A DNA stretch of 64,000 nucleotides from contig NZ_OMPD01000014.1 in NCBI RefSeq assembly GCF_900312745.1, positions 2,356,001 to 2,420,000 on the forward strand. Direction: 5' to 3'. Position numbers and translations under genes: made by a program. Origin of the DNA: Aquimarina sp. AU58 (GTDB lineage: Bacteria > Bacteroidota > Bacteroidia > Flavobacteriales > Flavobacteriaceae). The notes under the pieces were generated by a model that had not been told where the DNA came from, made no database searches, and saw nothing but the letters and a program-made list of their open reading frames with translations. Below, one piece after another: positions 43,836-52,580 of the stretch (its first letter is position 1; the number at the start of each line of letters is the position of its first letter).

Positions 43836-44339
43836 TTATCGTCTTAACGCATCTAGATATCGGTTTGCTTTCTCAAGTTCTTGATTTACCCGTTCTAATT
43901 CTTCCTCGTATTCTTCTAATTGAGCATCAACATCTTCAAACTCTTTTAGTTTTGTTTTTAGTCCTTGCAAGTCTACAAAAGACTTCACAATACTATTATA
44001 CATATTATATCTGTATGTTGAATCCTCTTCAGGAATAGATTTTTGCAAATCCACAATTTTAGAGTTTATAAGTGCATTAATGTACTGTATATTTTGTCCT
44101 GGAGTGTCTAAAGAATCCAATAGTGATCGTATTGCAAACATCTCACTAGAAAACTCCTCTTGAAACTGCATTTCTGTTTTTATAGCCTTGGATTGTTCTC
44201 TTAGTACAGAATTTTCTTTTAAGGGAACTCTGTCAAAATCAAAAAAGAAAGCAAGTACAATTAGAGTTACGGTAAAAATAAATAACAACGAAAATTTTAA
44301 TATACTATTTCTTCTTTCTTTACTGTTTTTTGGTTTCAT
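43836..44339 (-). CDS. tssO: T6SS subtype iii transmembrane protein TssO
   Basis: The 167-residue protein has a basic N-terminus, one membrane helix (about 14-33, LKFSLLFIFTVTLIVLAFFF), a periplasmic-type helical region (LREQSKAIKTEMQFQEEF) and a long Glu/Leu-rich coiled coil at the C-terminus (EEYEEELERVNQELEKAN). This matches TssO, one of the proteins specific to Bacteroidota T6SS and thought to replace TssJLM in the envelope complex. It is the last gene of the leftward operon tssE-tssF-PKD-tssK-tssO. Confidence 0.8.
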   Translation of the reverse strand: MKPKNSKERRNSILKFSLLFIFTVTLIVLAFFFDFDRVPLKENSVLREQSKAIKTEMQFQEEFSSEMFAIRSLLDSLDTPGQNIQYINALINSKIVDLQKSIPEEDSTYRYNMYNSIVKSFVDLQGLKTKLKEFEDVDAQLEEYEEELERVNQELEKANRYLDALRR

Positions 44340-44364
44340 TTTATGTTTTTATAAGTTGTTATTT

Positions 44365-45525
44365 TTAATCAAGTAGAAAACTTCTTCTGTTTTTAACATC
44401 TTGTTTGGCAAGAACTTCTTCTTTTACAAAGATATTTGAATCTGTTTTTTTACCTATGTAATCTAATTCGTTTAATTTTTTGAAAAGAGATAACATCAAT
44501 TTTGTATAGTTTGAAACATGATTTAATGATGTATTGATATCTGTATGTGTGTATTGTAACTCGATCATTTCTATCAAAGTATTTTCAAAAGCTCCTTGAT
44601 TGAGGTCGCACCAATCTGATAAATAATTCAATAGCTCTTCTTTTCCTGTACCTGCATAGATATCCAGATTATTTTTAATGACTCTTGCCATAGAAATAAG
44701 CTTACAGATCATCGATATTGGAGGTGCTTGTTTGTCATTAATACGGTACTCTGGTAATATACCTCCTAAATATTGAAGAGTGTTTTGACAAAGCGTTAAT
44801 ACCATTTTTGCAAGATCATTGGATTGTTTTTTCTGATAGATTTTTTGTATTATATTCATTGAGTACTTTTCTATTGCATTAAAAAAAGTACCAATCTCAG
44901 AGTAGGTGTATAAAAGATCTTGATGGCTAAGAATAGATGTGCAGGGCGGTATAAAATCTTCTGCAAGATAAGGAGTGGATCCTTCTTCAAACATTATTTT
45001 ACCTATAGTGATATGATAATCGCCAAATTCCTCAGCATTAACTTCGCTTTTTTCTACAATACCAAGTTTGTATTCGGGTAATACATAAGGGTGGCGAGGA
45101 GGTTCTTCTTTAGGATCAGAGTCGCCTATTGGTATTCTTACATATGGATTAACACTTAAAACTACATAGCATTCCTCTTCAACACCACCAATAGGGAAAT
45201 TTGTAGTAATAAGGCTCCCTTCGTTTTCAAGAAATGATGATATTTCTGGAGTAATATATATAAGATGTCCACCAGATGTAATTGCTCTGCACTTAACAAG
45301 TTGTATTTTGATAGTTTCCTGACCATCCATAGAAAAAATCATCTTTACAGCTTCTTCTGATCCTAAATCTGGTAACAAACCATAATTATTAGTGTTTAAT
45401 CCTCGTGCACTAATTACCTTAGAAAATTGGAAAAGGGCATTTTCCATATCAATAAAACGATTTTTATTGATTTTCATTCCATCAACCCAGTTAACCCTAT
45501 AGTAATTATTATCTTCTTTTTTCAT
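44365..45525 (-). CDS. tssK: T6SS baseplate subunit TssK
   Basis: The 386-residue protein begins YYRVNWVDGMKINKNRFIDM, equivalent to the start of TssK in subtype iii, followed by a beta-rich shell (VKCRAITSGGHLIYITPEIS, HPYVLPEYKLGIVE) and a helical C-terminal half (IEKYSMNIIQKIYQKKQSND). TssK trimers link the baseplate to the membrane complex. It is shorter than proteobacterial TssK (~440), as usual for this subtype. It is 4 bp from the PKD gene and 25 bp from tssO. Confidence 0.85.
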   Translation of the reverse strand: MKKEDNNYYRVNWVDGMKINKNRFIDMENALFQFSKVISARGLNTNNYGLLPDLGSEEAVKMIFSMDGQETIKIQLVKCRAITSGGHLIYITPEISSFLENEGSLITTNFPIGGVEEECYVVLSVNPYVRIPIGDSDPKEEPPRHPYVLPEYKLGIVEKSEVNAEEFGDYHITIGKIMFEEGSTPYLAEDFIPPCTSILSHQDLLYTYSEIGTFFNAIEKYSMNIIQKIYQKKQSNDLAKMVLTLCQNTLQYLGGILPEYRINDKQAPPISMICKLISMARVIKNNLDIYAGTGKEELLNYLSDWCDLNQGAFENTLIEMIELQYTHTDINTSLNHVSNYTKLMLSLFKKLNELDYIGKKTDSNIFVKEEVLAKQDVKNRRSFLLD

Positions 45526-45529
45526 TTTT

Positions 45530-46522
45530 TTAAAATAAACCAGTTTTTGAATATTGTATTGTAATATATTCTATGCAATTATTTTTCTTATTTCTAAATA
45601 TTTCAAGCTCTTTTATTTTGATTCGTTTACCTTTTATTTTTTCACAAAATTCAATAAACGTTGTTCTTTTTCCTCTTGCGGTCATTTGTAATTGCAAATT
45701 ATCACATAAGTACTTGCTGAAATCTTTTGCACTTGCTTTTTTATTAGAAACAGCCATTATTTTTGATGCAAAATTACTATCCTTAATATCAGGAGCTCTA
45801 AATTCTGTCTTTGGTTCATTTTTTATAGCATCCTTTGGTGCATATTTAATTGTTGAGGAAGATTCTTTAGGCCTTTTAATTCTCTTTTTAGGAGTATTAA
45901 CTTTTTTATTATTAGGTAAAACTTTTATTTTTTTTCTTGTAGCATATCTATTATCATCATTTACAATTAGCGTAATAGTTTTTAAACCAGGAGACTCATA
46001 AATATATTGTGGGTTTTTTTTGATAGAATTTACTTTTGCTGTTTCTCCAAACCTCCATTCCCATTTATGAGCACCTTTGGTGTTATCTTTAAGTCGTAAT
46101 ACTTCACCAACTTTTATTGAAGCCGGGGCTTTAAAATTTGCCAGTTTAGTTGAATCTAGAATAAAAACTTTCTCTTTTATGGTAATCATTTTTATTCCTT
46201 CACATTGTCCATTAATTTTTAACTTAATATTGTATTGTCCGGGGCTTTCAAAAGTATGAAAAGGAGATAAACCAGAACGTATTTTAGAGCTATCTCCGAA
46301 ATCCCATTCTCTTTTGAATGCACCTTTGGTTTTATCTTTAAATCTAATAATCTCACCAACCCTATAGTTTTTGGCATTGATATCAAAATCTATAATTTCA
46401 CAGGGAACATAGTTAACATATTTAAATGCAAAAACAGCGGCTGTAACAAAAAATGTAATGACGAAAAACAAAACAATACTTCGATCCATATAAGTATTTC
46501 CTTGTGTATTTGATAGTTTCAT
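45530..46522 (-). CDS. PKD-domain membrane-anchored T6SS subtype iii protein
   Basis: The 330-residue protein has one N-terminal membrane helix (IVLFFVITFFVTAAVFAFKY) and two PKD-like beta domains: IRFKDKTKGAFKREWDFGDS with HTFESPGQYNIKL, and LRLKDNTKGAHKWEWRFGET with YIYESPGLKTITL. A Lys/Pro-rich linker and a C-terminal domain of ~90 residues follow. The orientation is consistent with PKD domains in the periplasm. Its place between tssK and tssF shows it is a structural part of the apparatus, probably one of the TssP-type subunits; I withhold a symbol because I am not certain which. Confidence 0.75.
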   Translation of the reverse strand: MKLSNTQGNTYMDRSIVLFFVITFFVTAAVFAFKYVNYVPCEIIDFDINAKNYRVGEIIRFKDKTKGAFKREWDFGDSSKIRSGLSPFHTFESPGQYNIKLKINGQCEGIKMITIKEKVFILDSTKLANFKAPASIKVGEVLRLKDNTKGAHKWEWRFGETAKVNSIKKNPQYIYESPGLKTITLIVNDDNRYATRKKIKVLPNNKKVNTPKKRIKRPKESSSTIKYAPKDAIKNEPKTEFRAPDIKDSNFASKIMAVSNKKASAKDFSKYLCDNLQLQMTARGKRTTFIEFCEKIKGKRIKIKELEIFRNKKNNCIEYITIQYSKTGLF

Positions 46523-46540
46523 TTTTGTGTAAAATTTTGA

Positions 46541-48376
46541 TTAATTCATTAATGTAATATAATAAGGAAAAACATTTAGTGATTGTTTTTCTAATATAGA
46601 TAAAATATCTATTGTTATAGAGTTCCATTCAAAATCAGAAACTTGCACGGTAGGATTAGGATAAAGCATTATTTCAATAGATGGAACCAATCCTTTGTTA
46701 GTTTCAATACTGGTTTTGAATATTTTTCTTATAACCACTTTTTCAATTTTATTACTACATATTTCATAACACAGTGCTTTAATGTCTTCTTTGGTAACAA
46801 TCCTATTTCTAGAGAGTAACGCTTTACGGTATGCATAAAGTCGTTCTTCCATTGTAAGGTTATCTTTTCCTTGAAAACTAGGAGTAAGAAACCTTCCTTT
46901 TTTTTGCTTTAGCTCACTTCCTTTATAAATATTCAGAGAGCTTCCAGATTTTATTTGATTAGCTTCTTGTCCATTTGTTGTCCAATATTCTATCAAAAGT
47001 GTATCTTTTTTCTTAAAAGGTTTAACAGAAACATAATTTGTTTCTGCTACTGTTTTTGTCATATCTAAAACTTTTTTTTCTAATGTAGCTATATTTTGAT
47101 TTAGCATATTGGCATTAGATTGTAAAAAATCGTTTCCATAAATAGAAAAAGCAGCACTTTCATCTTTTAGTAAATCTATAAGATGTAAAAGATATTCTTT
47201 GGCTTTCCGAGAATCAAGTTTACTTACATTGTCTCTTCGTATTACAAAGGTTCCTTTTAGATCTTTATCAGCATCATTTTCTCTTAGGTTGTATATCTGT
47301 CCCGAAGTATTACTTACGGTTTTAACATCCAGAAATAAATCCATTGTACTTAAAGGAGCAATATCTATATAATCTTTTAGTTGATAAGAAACACTCTCTA
47401 ATTTACGATTTAATACAGGAAAAGCATTAAATGAGCAAAACAGGTTTGTTAAGATGGTATTGCTGATTACCTTGGGGAAAACTATTTTAATCCAATTTAC
47501 ATTCTGAAAATCTTCAGTATCATCATAATGTATAAAGTTAGTAATTTCTTTGGGAATTTTTATAGTTCTCTGTAATGAAATATCAGAGTTAATTGTTATA
47601 AAATGCTTTTCGTAGTTTTTTTTTACATCATTTTCAATATTTCTCGTTTTATTAGGAATATGAGAAAATATAGATTCTAAATCCAAGCGTTCAGAATTAT
47701 GACTATTCATATATCCCGAAGTTACATCAACCAACGTACCGTTGTAATAAAATTTTGCTTGTTGTAGATAATGATAAAATAACTCTCTGTCTTGTATATC
47801 TAATATTTCAAAAAACAGAGAAGCGTTTTTTAAATGAATATTTTCGTGATCAGATTTGATACCCAAATACAGAGTAGAAGAAGGTAAAGAGACTTTGTCT
47901 TTATATGTAAGTACTATGTTGGATCTTGATTTTTCTTCAATTTCATATGCATCTTTTCCGCAAAGGATATGAGTGATGTTAGCATTTATTAATTTATTTT
48001 CCTGAACCGGAGAAAAGAATATGTTTTTTATGGTACGATCTGCACCTGTATTTTTTATTCTTTTATTATAATAGAATAAATTTTCTGGAGTAATGACGCT
48101 TTCTGGCGATATAGGTTCGGCATAAGCAATAGCATGAGCAGGACGAGCACCATATAAGGTTTCTGGAGTCATTAATTGTATAAGTTGCTCAGTTGCTCTT
48201 GTTTGTGAATTGTTGATTTCTCCAGAGATTTTTGCAATCTCAGAAGCGCAGGCATCAATCAGAAGCGTTACAATAGGATCAAAAGAGGTTTCTATCTCAT
48301 TAGGAGGAACCCCCCAAAGCGAAGCAGCCTTTTTTATCATCCTATTTTTAATCTGGGTTTTATTTTCTTGAGCCAT
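46541..48376 (-). CDS. tssF: T6SS baseplate subunit TssF
   Basis: I start at the ATG at 48374-48376 (MAQENKTQIKNRMIKKA), two bases after the tssE stop; a longer frame would add 14 residues inside tssE. The protein of ~611 residues has the TssF hallmark ETLYGARPAHAIAYAEP near residue 75 and IVTKEDIKALCYEICSNKIE towards the C-terminus. With TssG it forms the baseplate wedge. Length fits the family (~600). Confidence 0.88.
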   Translation of the reverse strand: MAQENKTQIKNRMIKKAASLWGVPPNEIETSFDPIVTLLIDACASEIAKISGEINNSQTRATEQLIQLMTPETLYGARPAHAIAYAEPISPESVITPENLFYYNKRIKNTGADRTIKNIFFSPVQENKLINANITHILCGKDAYEIEEKSRSNIVLTYKDKVSLPSSTLYLGIKSDHENIHLKNASLFFEILDIQDRELFYHYLQQAKFYYNGTLVDVTSGYMNSHNSERLDLESIFSHIPNKTRNIENDVKKNYEKHFITINSDISLQRTIKIPKEITNFIHYDDTEDFQNVNWIKIVFPKVISNTILTNLFCSFNAFPVLNRKLESVSYQLKDYIDIAPLSTMDLFLDVKTVSNTSGQIYNLRENDADKDLKGTFVIRRDNVSKLDSRKAKEYLLHLIDLLKDESAAFSIYGNDFLQSNANMLNQNIATLEKKVLDMTKTVAETNYVSVKPFKKKDTLLIEYWTTNGQEANQIKSGSSLNIYKGSELKQKKGRFLTPSFQGKDNLTMEERLYAYRKALLSRNRIVTKEDIKALCYEICSNKIEKVVIRKIFKTSIETNKGLVPSIEIMLYPNPTVQVSDFEWNSITIDILSILEKQSLNVFPYYITLMN

Positions 48377-48378
48377 AA

Positions 48379-48810
48379 TTAATATGAAAGAGGAGCGATA
48401 TAAAATTTTTCTAAACAAGAAAAAGGCTCATTGGTTAAACAAATAGTTCCATTTACTTTTATATCTACACGTTTTTTTACTCTGTTTAAGTTAGAAATAT
48501 TTCTAAACTCATCTTGTTGTATAGTAACCTTTAAACTTACGTTTTTCAATCTTTTTTCTTTACTGGTGATACTTTCTGAAAGAGACTCTGTTATGATATC
48601 TCTAAGTTTGTTGGTTGTTGTTAAGTTGTCAAAATCTACATTCCATATTGAGCACCCAAAAGACTCATCAAAAACACATTCTCCAAAATGAGTAGTTGTT
48701 ATCAGATGTATGAAATTAACAATTGATTGTGTAATGTTACATTGTTTAGCCTCTTTGTTACTAACAATTTTTTTAGTTTGTATGGGTAAGCTATAATACG
48801 ATTTCATCAT
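48379..48810 (-). CDS. tssE: T6SS baseplate wedge protein TssE (gp25-like)
   Basis: The 143-residue protein has a GPW/gp25 fold: NITQSIVNFIHLITTTHFGE, then FDESFGCSIWNVDF, with SLKVTIQQDEF and RVDIKVNGTICL forming the terminal strands. TssE joins the sheath to the baseplate. Two ATG codons open the frame; either could be used. It is the first gene of the leftward operon, divergent from the NlpC/P60 lipoprotein gene. Confidence 0.85.
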   Translation of the reverse strand: MMKSYYSLPIQTKKIVSNKEAKQCNITQSIVNFIHLITTTHFGECVFDESFGCSIWNVDFDNLTTTNKLRDIITESLSESITSKEKRLKNVSLKVTIQQDEFRNISNLNRVKKRVDIKVNGTICLTNEPFSCLEKFYIAPLSY

Positions 48811-48960
48811 AGAGTAAAGGCTAAGAAGTTTTGTAAATCATCGCAATTTAATAAAGTTTTTACATACTAGAGGTAAGTTAAATGATAAACACGAATCTAT
48901 TTTTTATTAATATTTTTTAATAACCTAACTTAATAATCTATAAAAAAGAATAGAAGTTTT

Positions 48961-48968
48961 TATATTTG
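48961..48968 (+). promoter_or_regulatory. -7 box of the rightward T6SS operon
   Basis: TATATTTG matches TAnnTTTG and lies 19 bp before the ATG of the NlpC/P60 gene. No -33 box at the usual distance was seen. No comparable box was found for the leftward operon in the shared 176-bp gap. Confidence 0.35.
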
Positions 48969-48986
48969 TATAAATAATCATGGGGT

Positions 48987-49592
48987 ATGAAACTATTTTG
49001 TAAAATATTAATGGTCTTATTAATAGCTTTTATTGGGGTCATAGGATGTAAAGGTACAGATCCAATTGCTTATATGAAACAAAAAGAAGGGCAGGAAAAA
49101 GAGGTTTCTCCTATTCAAAAAAAGTACGCTGCTGTAATAGGAGTGTCTCCAAAAGAAATAAAAAATATACCTCTTTATACCTTTATAGATAGTTGGATAG
49201 AAACGCCCTACAGGATGGGAGGTGAAACCAAAAAAGGTATTGATTGTTCTTTTTTTACTCAATTTCTTTATCATGATGTGTATAATAATTTGATAGAGAG
49301 AACAGCAGAAAAACAATATATGGCTCCCAGTACAGATAAATTTATTGGGCAGGAGTTTTTAAAACAAGGAGATCTTTTGTTTTTTAATGAAAGAGGCTCT
49401 CAGCATCATCCTATAACTCATGTAGGTATCTATTTGGATAATAATCATTTTGTGCACTCTACATCAAAATTAAGTGGCTCAGGAATCAATGGAGTTCAAA
49501 TAAGTAATTTTACAGATAGTTATTGGCAGCGAATGTTTGTAGCCGCAGGAAGAAAACCAAAAAACGCAAATGGTGAATTAAGTCAGAAGTAA
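48987..49592 (+). CDS. NlpC/P60-family lipoprotein in the T6SS cluster
   Basis: The 201-residue protein has a lipobox (IGVIGC, Cys21) and an NlpC/P60 domain: GGETKKGIDCSFFTQFLYHD with the catalytic Cys87, QGDLLFFN, then ITHVGIYLDNNHFVHST with His145 and His157. It should cut peptidoglycan stem peptides in the periplasm. Being lipidated and encoded between baseplate genes, it more likely clears the cell wall for assembly of the machine than acts as a delivered toxin; that role is inference. It is followed 34 bp later by tssG. Confidence 0.88.
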   Translation: MKLFCKILMVLLIAFIGVIGCKGTDPIAYMKQKEGQEKEVSPIQKKYAAVIGVSPKEIKNIPLYTFIDSWIETPYRMGGETKKGIDCSFFTQFLYHDVYNNLIERTAEKQYMAPSTDKFIGQEFLKQGDLLFFNERGSQHHPITHVGIYLDNNHFVHSTSKLSGSGINGVQISNFTDSYWQRMFVAAGRKPKNANGELSQK

Positions 49593-49626
49593 AAATAAGC
49601 TTTTCAGATATTCTGTTGGTTTAAAT

Positions 49627-50541
49627 ATGCAAGATACCGAAATACAAAAAATATATGAAGAGTTGATATCAGCTTACAAAAATTTGAAAGCGGAAGTTTT
49701 TGTGGCTGAAATTCTCGAATCTTCAGGTATTAAATTGAGTGATATCGACATTTTAAATAAAAGTACATTTTCTAGGTCATATCGTAGAGATGTTATCGAT
49801 TTTACTTTAGATACGTATTCAGGAACAAAAGATAAACTTCAGTTTAATTTGGCTCGCAATGGGATTTATGATCTACTCCCAGAAGGAATTTTTCATGAAC
49901 AAGTAAAAACGAGTCAATCTTCATACAAAGAGATACGACAAAAACATAAACAAGAAGAAAAAGATGCTAGGTTTTTTTTCACACCTATAGAGAATGAGCT
50001 TTTTGTTCAGAAAGTACGAGTAGAACAAAATGAAAGAAATTTATTAGATGAGTTTGTAAATCTTAAAAATAGTTTTCTTCTTGATTTTTGGGGATTGGAT
50101 GATGAAATTCCCGAAGAATATTGCATGAAATTATTAAAATTATTGCCTTTTGCATATAAGATATCGGGTGACCCTGAGCTTACGGCTTTAAGTCTAGAAA
50201 AAATTCTTGAAGAGAAAGTCAGTATAAAAAAAACATTTGAACCTTATCATAGTAATGAGGTGGATAGTAATAATAAATTAGGGTTAGATTTCGTATTGGC
50301 GTTAAATGATTCTCATGTCTCATACCCTGTTTTTGAAATAAGAATTGATCAGGTATCAAGAAAAAATATGAGTAAATTTTTGCAAAATGGGGAGGCAATA
50401 AAAATTATTAGTACCTTTTGTGACTATTTTATTCCAATAGAAATAGAAACTAAGCTAATGATTACGTATTCAGAAAAGGAAAGTGCATTTGTTTTAGATG
50501 AGTCGGATAGTCCAAGATTAGGTTTAACAACAATGATATAG
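49627..50541 (+). CDS. tssG: T6SS baseplate subunit TssG
   Basis: The 304-residue protein fits the short subtype iii TssG: KLQFNLARNGIYDLLPEGIF near residue 80, a conserved element of the family, followed by KNSFLLDFWGLDDEIPEEY and a beta-rich C-terminal half. TssG completes the TssF2G wedge. It abuts tssN with no gap, and is separated from tssE/tssF on the opposite strand, a split arrangement. Confidence 0.82.
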   Translation: MQDTEIQKIYEELISAYKNLKAEVFVAEILESSGIKLSDIDILNKSTFSRSYRRDVIDFTLDTYSGTKDKLQFNLARNGIYDLLPEGIFHEQVKTSQSSYKEIRQKHKQEEKDARFFFTPIENELFVQKVRVEQNERNLLDEFVNLKNSFLLDFWGLDDEIPEEYCMKLLKLLPFAYKISGDPELTALSLEKILEEKVSIKKTFEPYHSNEVDSNNKLGLDFVLALNDSHVSYPVFEIRIDQVSRKNMSKFLQNGEAIKIISTFCDYFIPIEIETKLMITYSEKESAFVLDESDSPRLGLTTMI

Positions 50542-51411
50542 ATGAATATGGTTTTGATTGCAGGTTTTAGTGCAGGCATGTTTAAGGTAGGTATATTAAT
50601 GCTGGTGATTACCGTTGTTTTAATGGGGTTTGTAACTGGGTTGAAAAAGCTATTCTTTAAAAATAAGAAGAAATTCTTTTTATACATATTGGTTGCATTG
50701 TTGCTTTTTGCAGCTACAGCTTTGTTAAGCAATGAGAATGTACTTAATAACATACCTCTTAATAATTTTATAAGTTTTCAGGTTGTGTTTTTGCTACTTG
50801 GTGTTTTGCATATTTTGGCATTACGTAAATTTTTTCCTGATTTGTCAGAAACTCCAACAATGTTTTGGTCAGAGTTTCTATATACTATCGCGGTAACATG
50901 CGTAGGATTAATTTCATTCATGTTTGTGGTTGGAATTTATAGACCAGAATATACATATATCTTTCTGGTATCTGCTATCACGTTTTTGATTCCTTTTATG
51001 GTAGTAAAATTATACGAATATGCAGTATCTGTGCCTGTTCCGATTTATAAAAAATGGTATTACCCAGTAGATAAAAAGATAAAGGATCCCAAAGACGAAG
51101 AATTGGTAAACCCTCTTGTAATATCATTTGAATTTAATAAAGGGAATGCAATTGAGGAGATTAGTAATTTTAGGCTGAAGGCTCCTGAGCGAATGGAATT
51201 CGGTAAATTATTTTACTTTTTTATTAATGATTATAATGAGCGACATCCTGGGGGGGAGATTATTTATGTAGATGAAACTAATAACCCAGCAGGATGGATT
51301 TTCTATACAAGACCAAATTGGTTTGGTGTTCAAAGGTTTATCAACTACGCTAAAACCGTAGAAGCCAATAATATAAAAGAAAATGATGTTATTATTTGCA
51401 AGAGAGTTTAA
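50542..51411 (+). CDS. tssN: T6SS subtype iii membrane protein TssN
   Basis: The 289-residue protein has five or six hydrophobic helices in its first 160 residues (FSAGMFKVGILMLVITVVLM, KFFLYILVALLLFAATALL, FQVVFLLLGVLHILAL, LYTIAVTCVGLISFMFVVG) and a cytoplasmic C-terminal domain with LVISFEFNKGN, FFINDYNERHPGGEI and RPNWFGVQRFI. This matches TssN, specific to the Bacteroidota system and part of its membrane complex. It starts directly after the tssG stop codon and is followed by a terminator. Confidence 0.82.
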   Translation: MNMVLIAGFSAGMFKVGILMLVITVVLMGFVTGLKKLFFKNKKKFFLYILVALLLFAATALLSNENVLNNIPLNNFISFQVVFLLLGVLHILALRKFFPDLSETPTMFWSEFLYTIAVTCVGLISFMFVVGIYRPEYTYIFLVSAITFLIPFMVVKLYEYAVSVPVPIYKKWYYPVDKKIKDPKDEELVNPLVISFEFNKGNAIEEISNFRLKAPERMEFGKLFYFFINDYNERHPGGEIIYVDETNNPAGWIFYTRPNWFGVQRFINYAKTVEANNIKENDVIICKRV

Positions 51412-51431
51412 TAAAAAGTTAAATTTTTCAA

Positions 51432-51470
51432 AAAAAAGGATTTTAATTTTTAGGTTAAAATCCTTTTTTT
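51432..51470 (+). terminator. Terminator after tssN
   Basis: A long stem AAAAGGATTTTAA / TTAAAATCCTTTT with T-run, isolating the tssG-tssN operon from the Hcp gene. Confidence 0.85.
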
Positions 51471-51658
51471 ATGGGGTTAAATTAAAAGCAGTACGGGTTT
51501 TAATTACCAATATGTAATACTTTTCTTTCTTTAGGTTGATTTTGAACGATTTCATGTTTTTTGTTTACCAGATAGTTCTAATTTTTTGAGTACATTTATA
51601 ATGTGCAAGTCACATTTATTATAATCATTTATTATTATTAATTTAAAATTTTATTATT

Positions 51659-52045
51659 ATGTCTTTTAAAGCAAAATTTAAAGTTGGAGGTAAAGAGTAT
51701 AACGTATTAGATTGTAGTTATCAGCTTTTACAAGAAGTAGATCCAACTGGTCGTCCATCTTCTGTAGCCAGGGGAGGTATGATTCAAATCAAAGTAGAAT
51801 CTACAGGAGATACAAGTCTTTCTGATTGGATGTTCAATAACTTTGAAATGAGAAGCGGATCTATCGTTTTTCTAAAAAGAGATACAGATGCAACATCAAA
51901 AGAAGTAGAGTTTATTGATGCATATGCAGTAAAGTATAAAGAAAACTTTGATGCAGGTGATAAAACTCCTATGACAGAAATGATTACGATTTCTTCAAGG
52001 GTACTTAAGATTGGTAATGGAGAGCATGTGAATGAGTGGGTATAA
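51659..52045 (+). CDS. tssD: T6SS tube protein TssD (Hcp), copy 1
   Basis: The 128-residue protein is a Bacteroidota Hcp-type protein: MSFKAKFKVGGKEYNVLDCS, YQLLQEVDPTGRPSSVARGG, SLSDWMFNNFEMRSGSIVFL and EFIDAYAVKYKENFD. Hcp hexamers stack to form the tube expelled by the sheath. It has its own terminator directly downstream, as expected for a highly expressed structural protein. It is a diverged paralogue of the next gene. Confidence 0.9.
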   Translation: MSFKAKFKVGGKEYNVLDCSYQLLQEVDPTGRPSSVARGGMIQIKVESTGDTSLSDWMFNNFEMRSGSIVFLKRDTDATSKEVEFIDAYAVKYKENFDAGDKTPMTEMITISSRVLKIGNGEHVNEWV

Positions 52046-52079
52046 TTTTAATATCTCAACATTTTTAGTATAAATTTCC

Positions 52080-52115
52080 AAAGGGAGTGTTTTTCACTCC
52101 CTTTGTTATCTAATT
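52080..52115 (+). terminator. Terminator after Hcp copy 1
   Basis: A 10-bp stem AAAGGGAGTG / CACTCCCTTT (52080-52104) with a T5 loop, then T-rich sequence. Confidence 0.85.
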
Positions 52116-52175
52116 TTTTTATGAGATTTATACAGCATTTTCATTAATAAATTCATCAAATTAAACTTATTTATT

Positions 52176-52571
52176 ATGTCTTTTTTAGCAAAATTGAATA
52201 TTGACGGAGAAGAATTTAATGTACTAGAGTGTGATTTTGGGATCAAACAAAATATGGATGAAACTGGAAGACCCAGTGCTAAACCCAAAGGAGGACAAAT
52301 ACACCTTTTGATTGAATCAAACTTGAAAATCGATTTTTTTGATTGGGCAATTTCGGGATCTGCAATGAAATCAGGAGAAATCGTTTTTTATAGAAGAGAT
52401 AATGTGTCATCTCTTAAAAAAGCAGAATTTAGAGATGCCTATTGTGTAGAGTACAGAGAACGTTTTAATGCAGTAGATTCTGAGCCTTTGCGAGTGTTTT
52501 TAGTGCTTTCTGCAAAAGAATTGGTGATGAGAGGAACTACATTTACCAATAACTGGCCCCTCAAAGCTTAA
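52176..52571 (+). CDS. tssD: T6SS tube protein TssD (Hcp), copy 2
   Basis: The 131-residue Hcp homologue keeps the frame of copy 1 (MSFLAKLNIDGEEFNVLECD, MDETGRPSAKPKGGQIHLLI, FDWAISGSAMKSGEIVFYRR, FRDAYCVEYRERFN) but differs at many positions, including those likely to face the lumen. It starts an operon with the lysozyme-like gene 9 bp later, so this variant may carry that effector inside the tube. Cargo pairing is inference. Confidence 0.88.
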   Translation: MSFLAKLNIDGEEFNVLECDFGIKQNMDETGRPSAKPKGGQIHLLIESNLKIDFFDWAISGSAMKSGEIVFYRRDNVSSLKKAEFRDAYCVEYRERFNAVDSEPLRVFLVLSAKELVMRGTTFTNNWPLKA

Positions 52572-52580
52572 AAACAAGCT

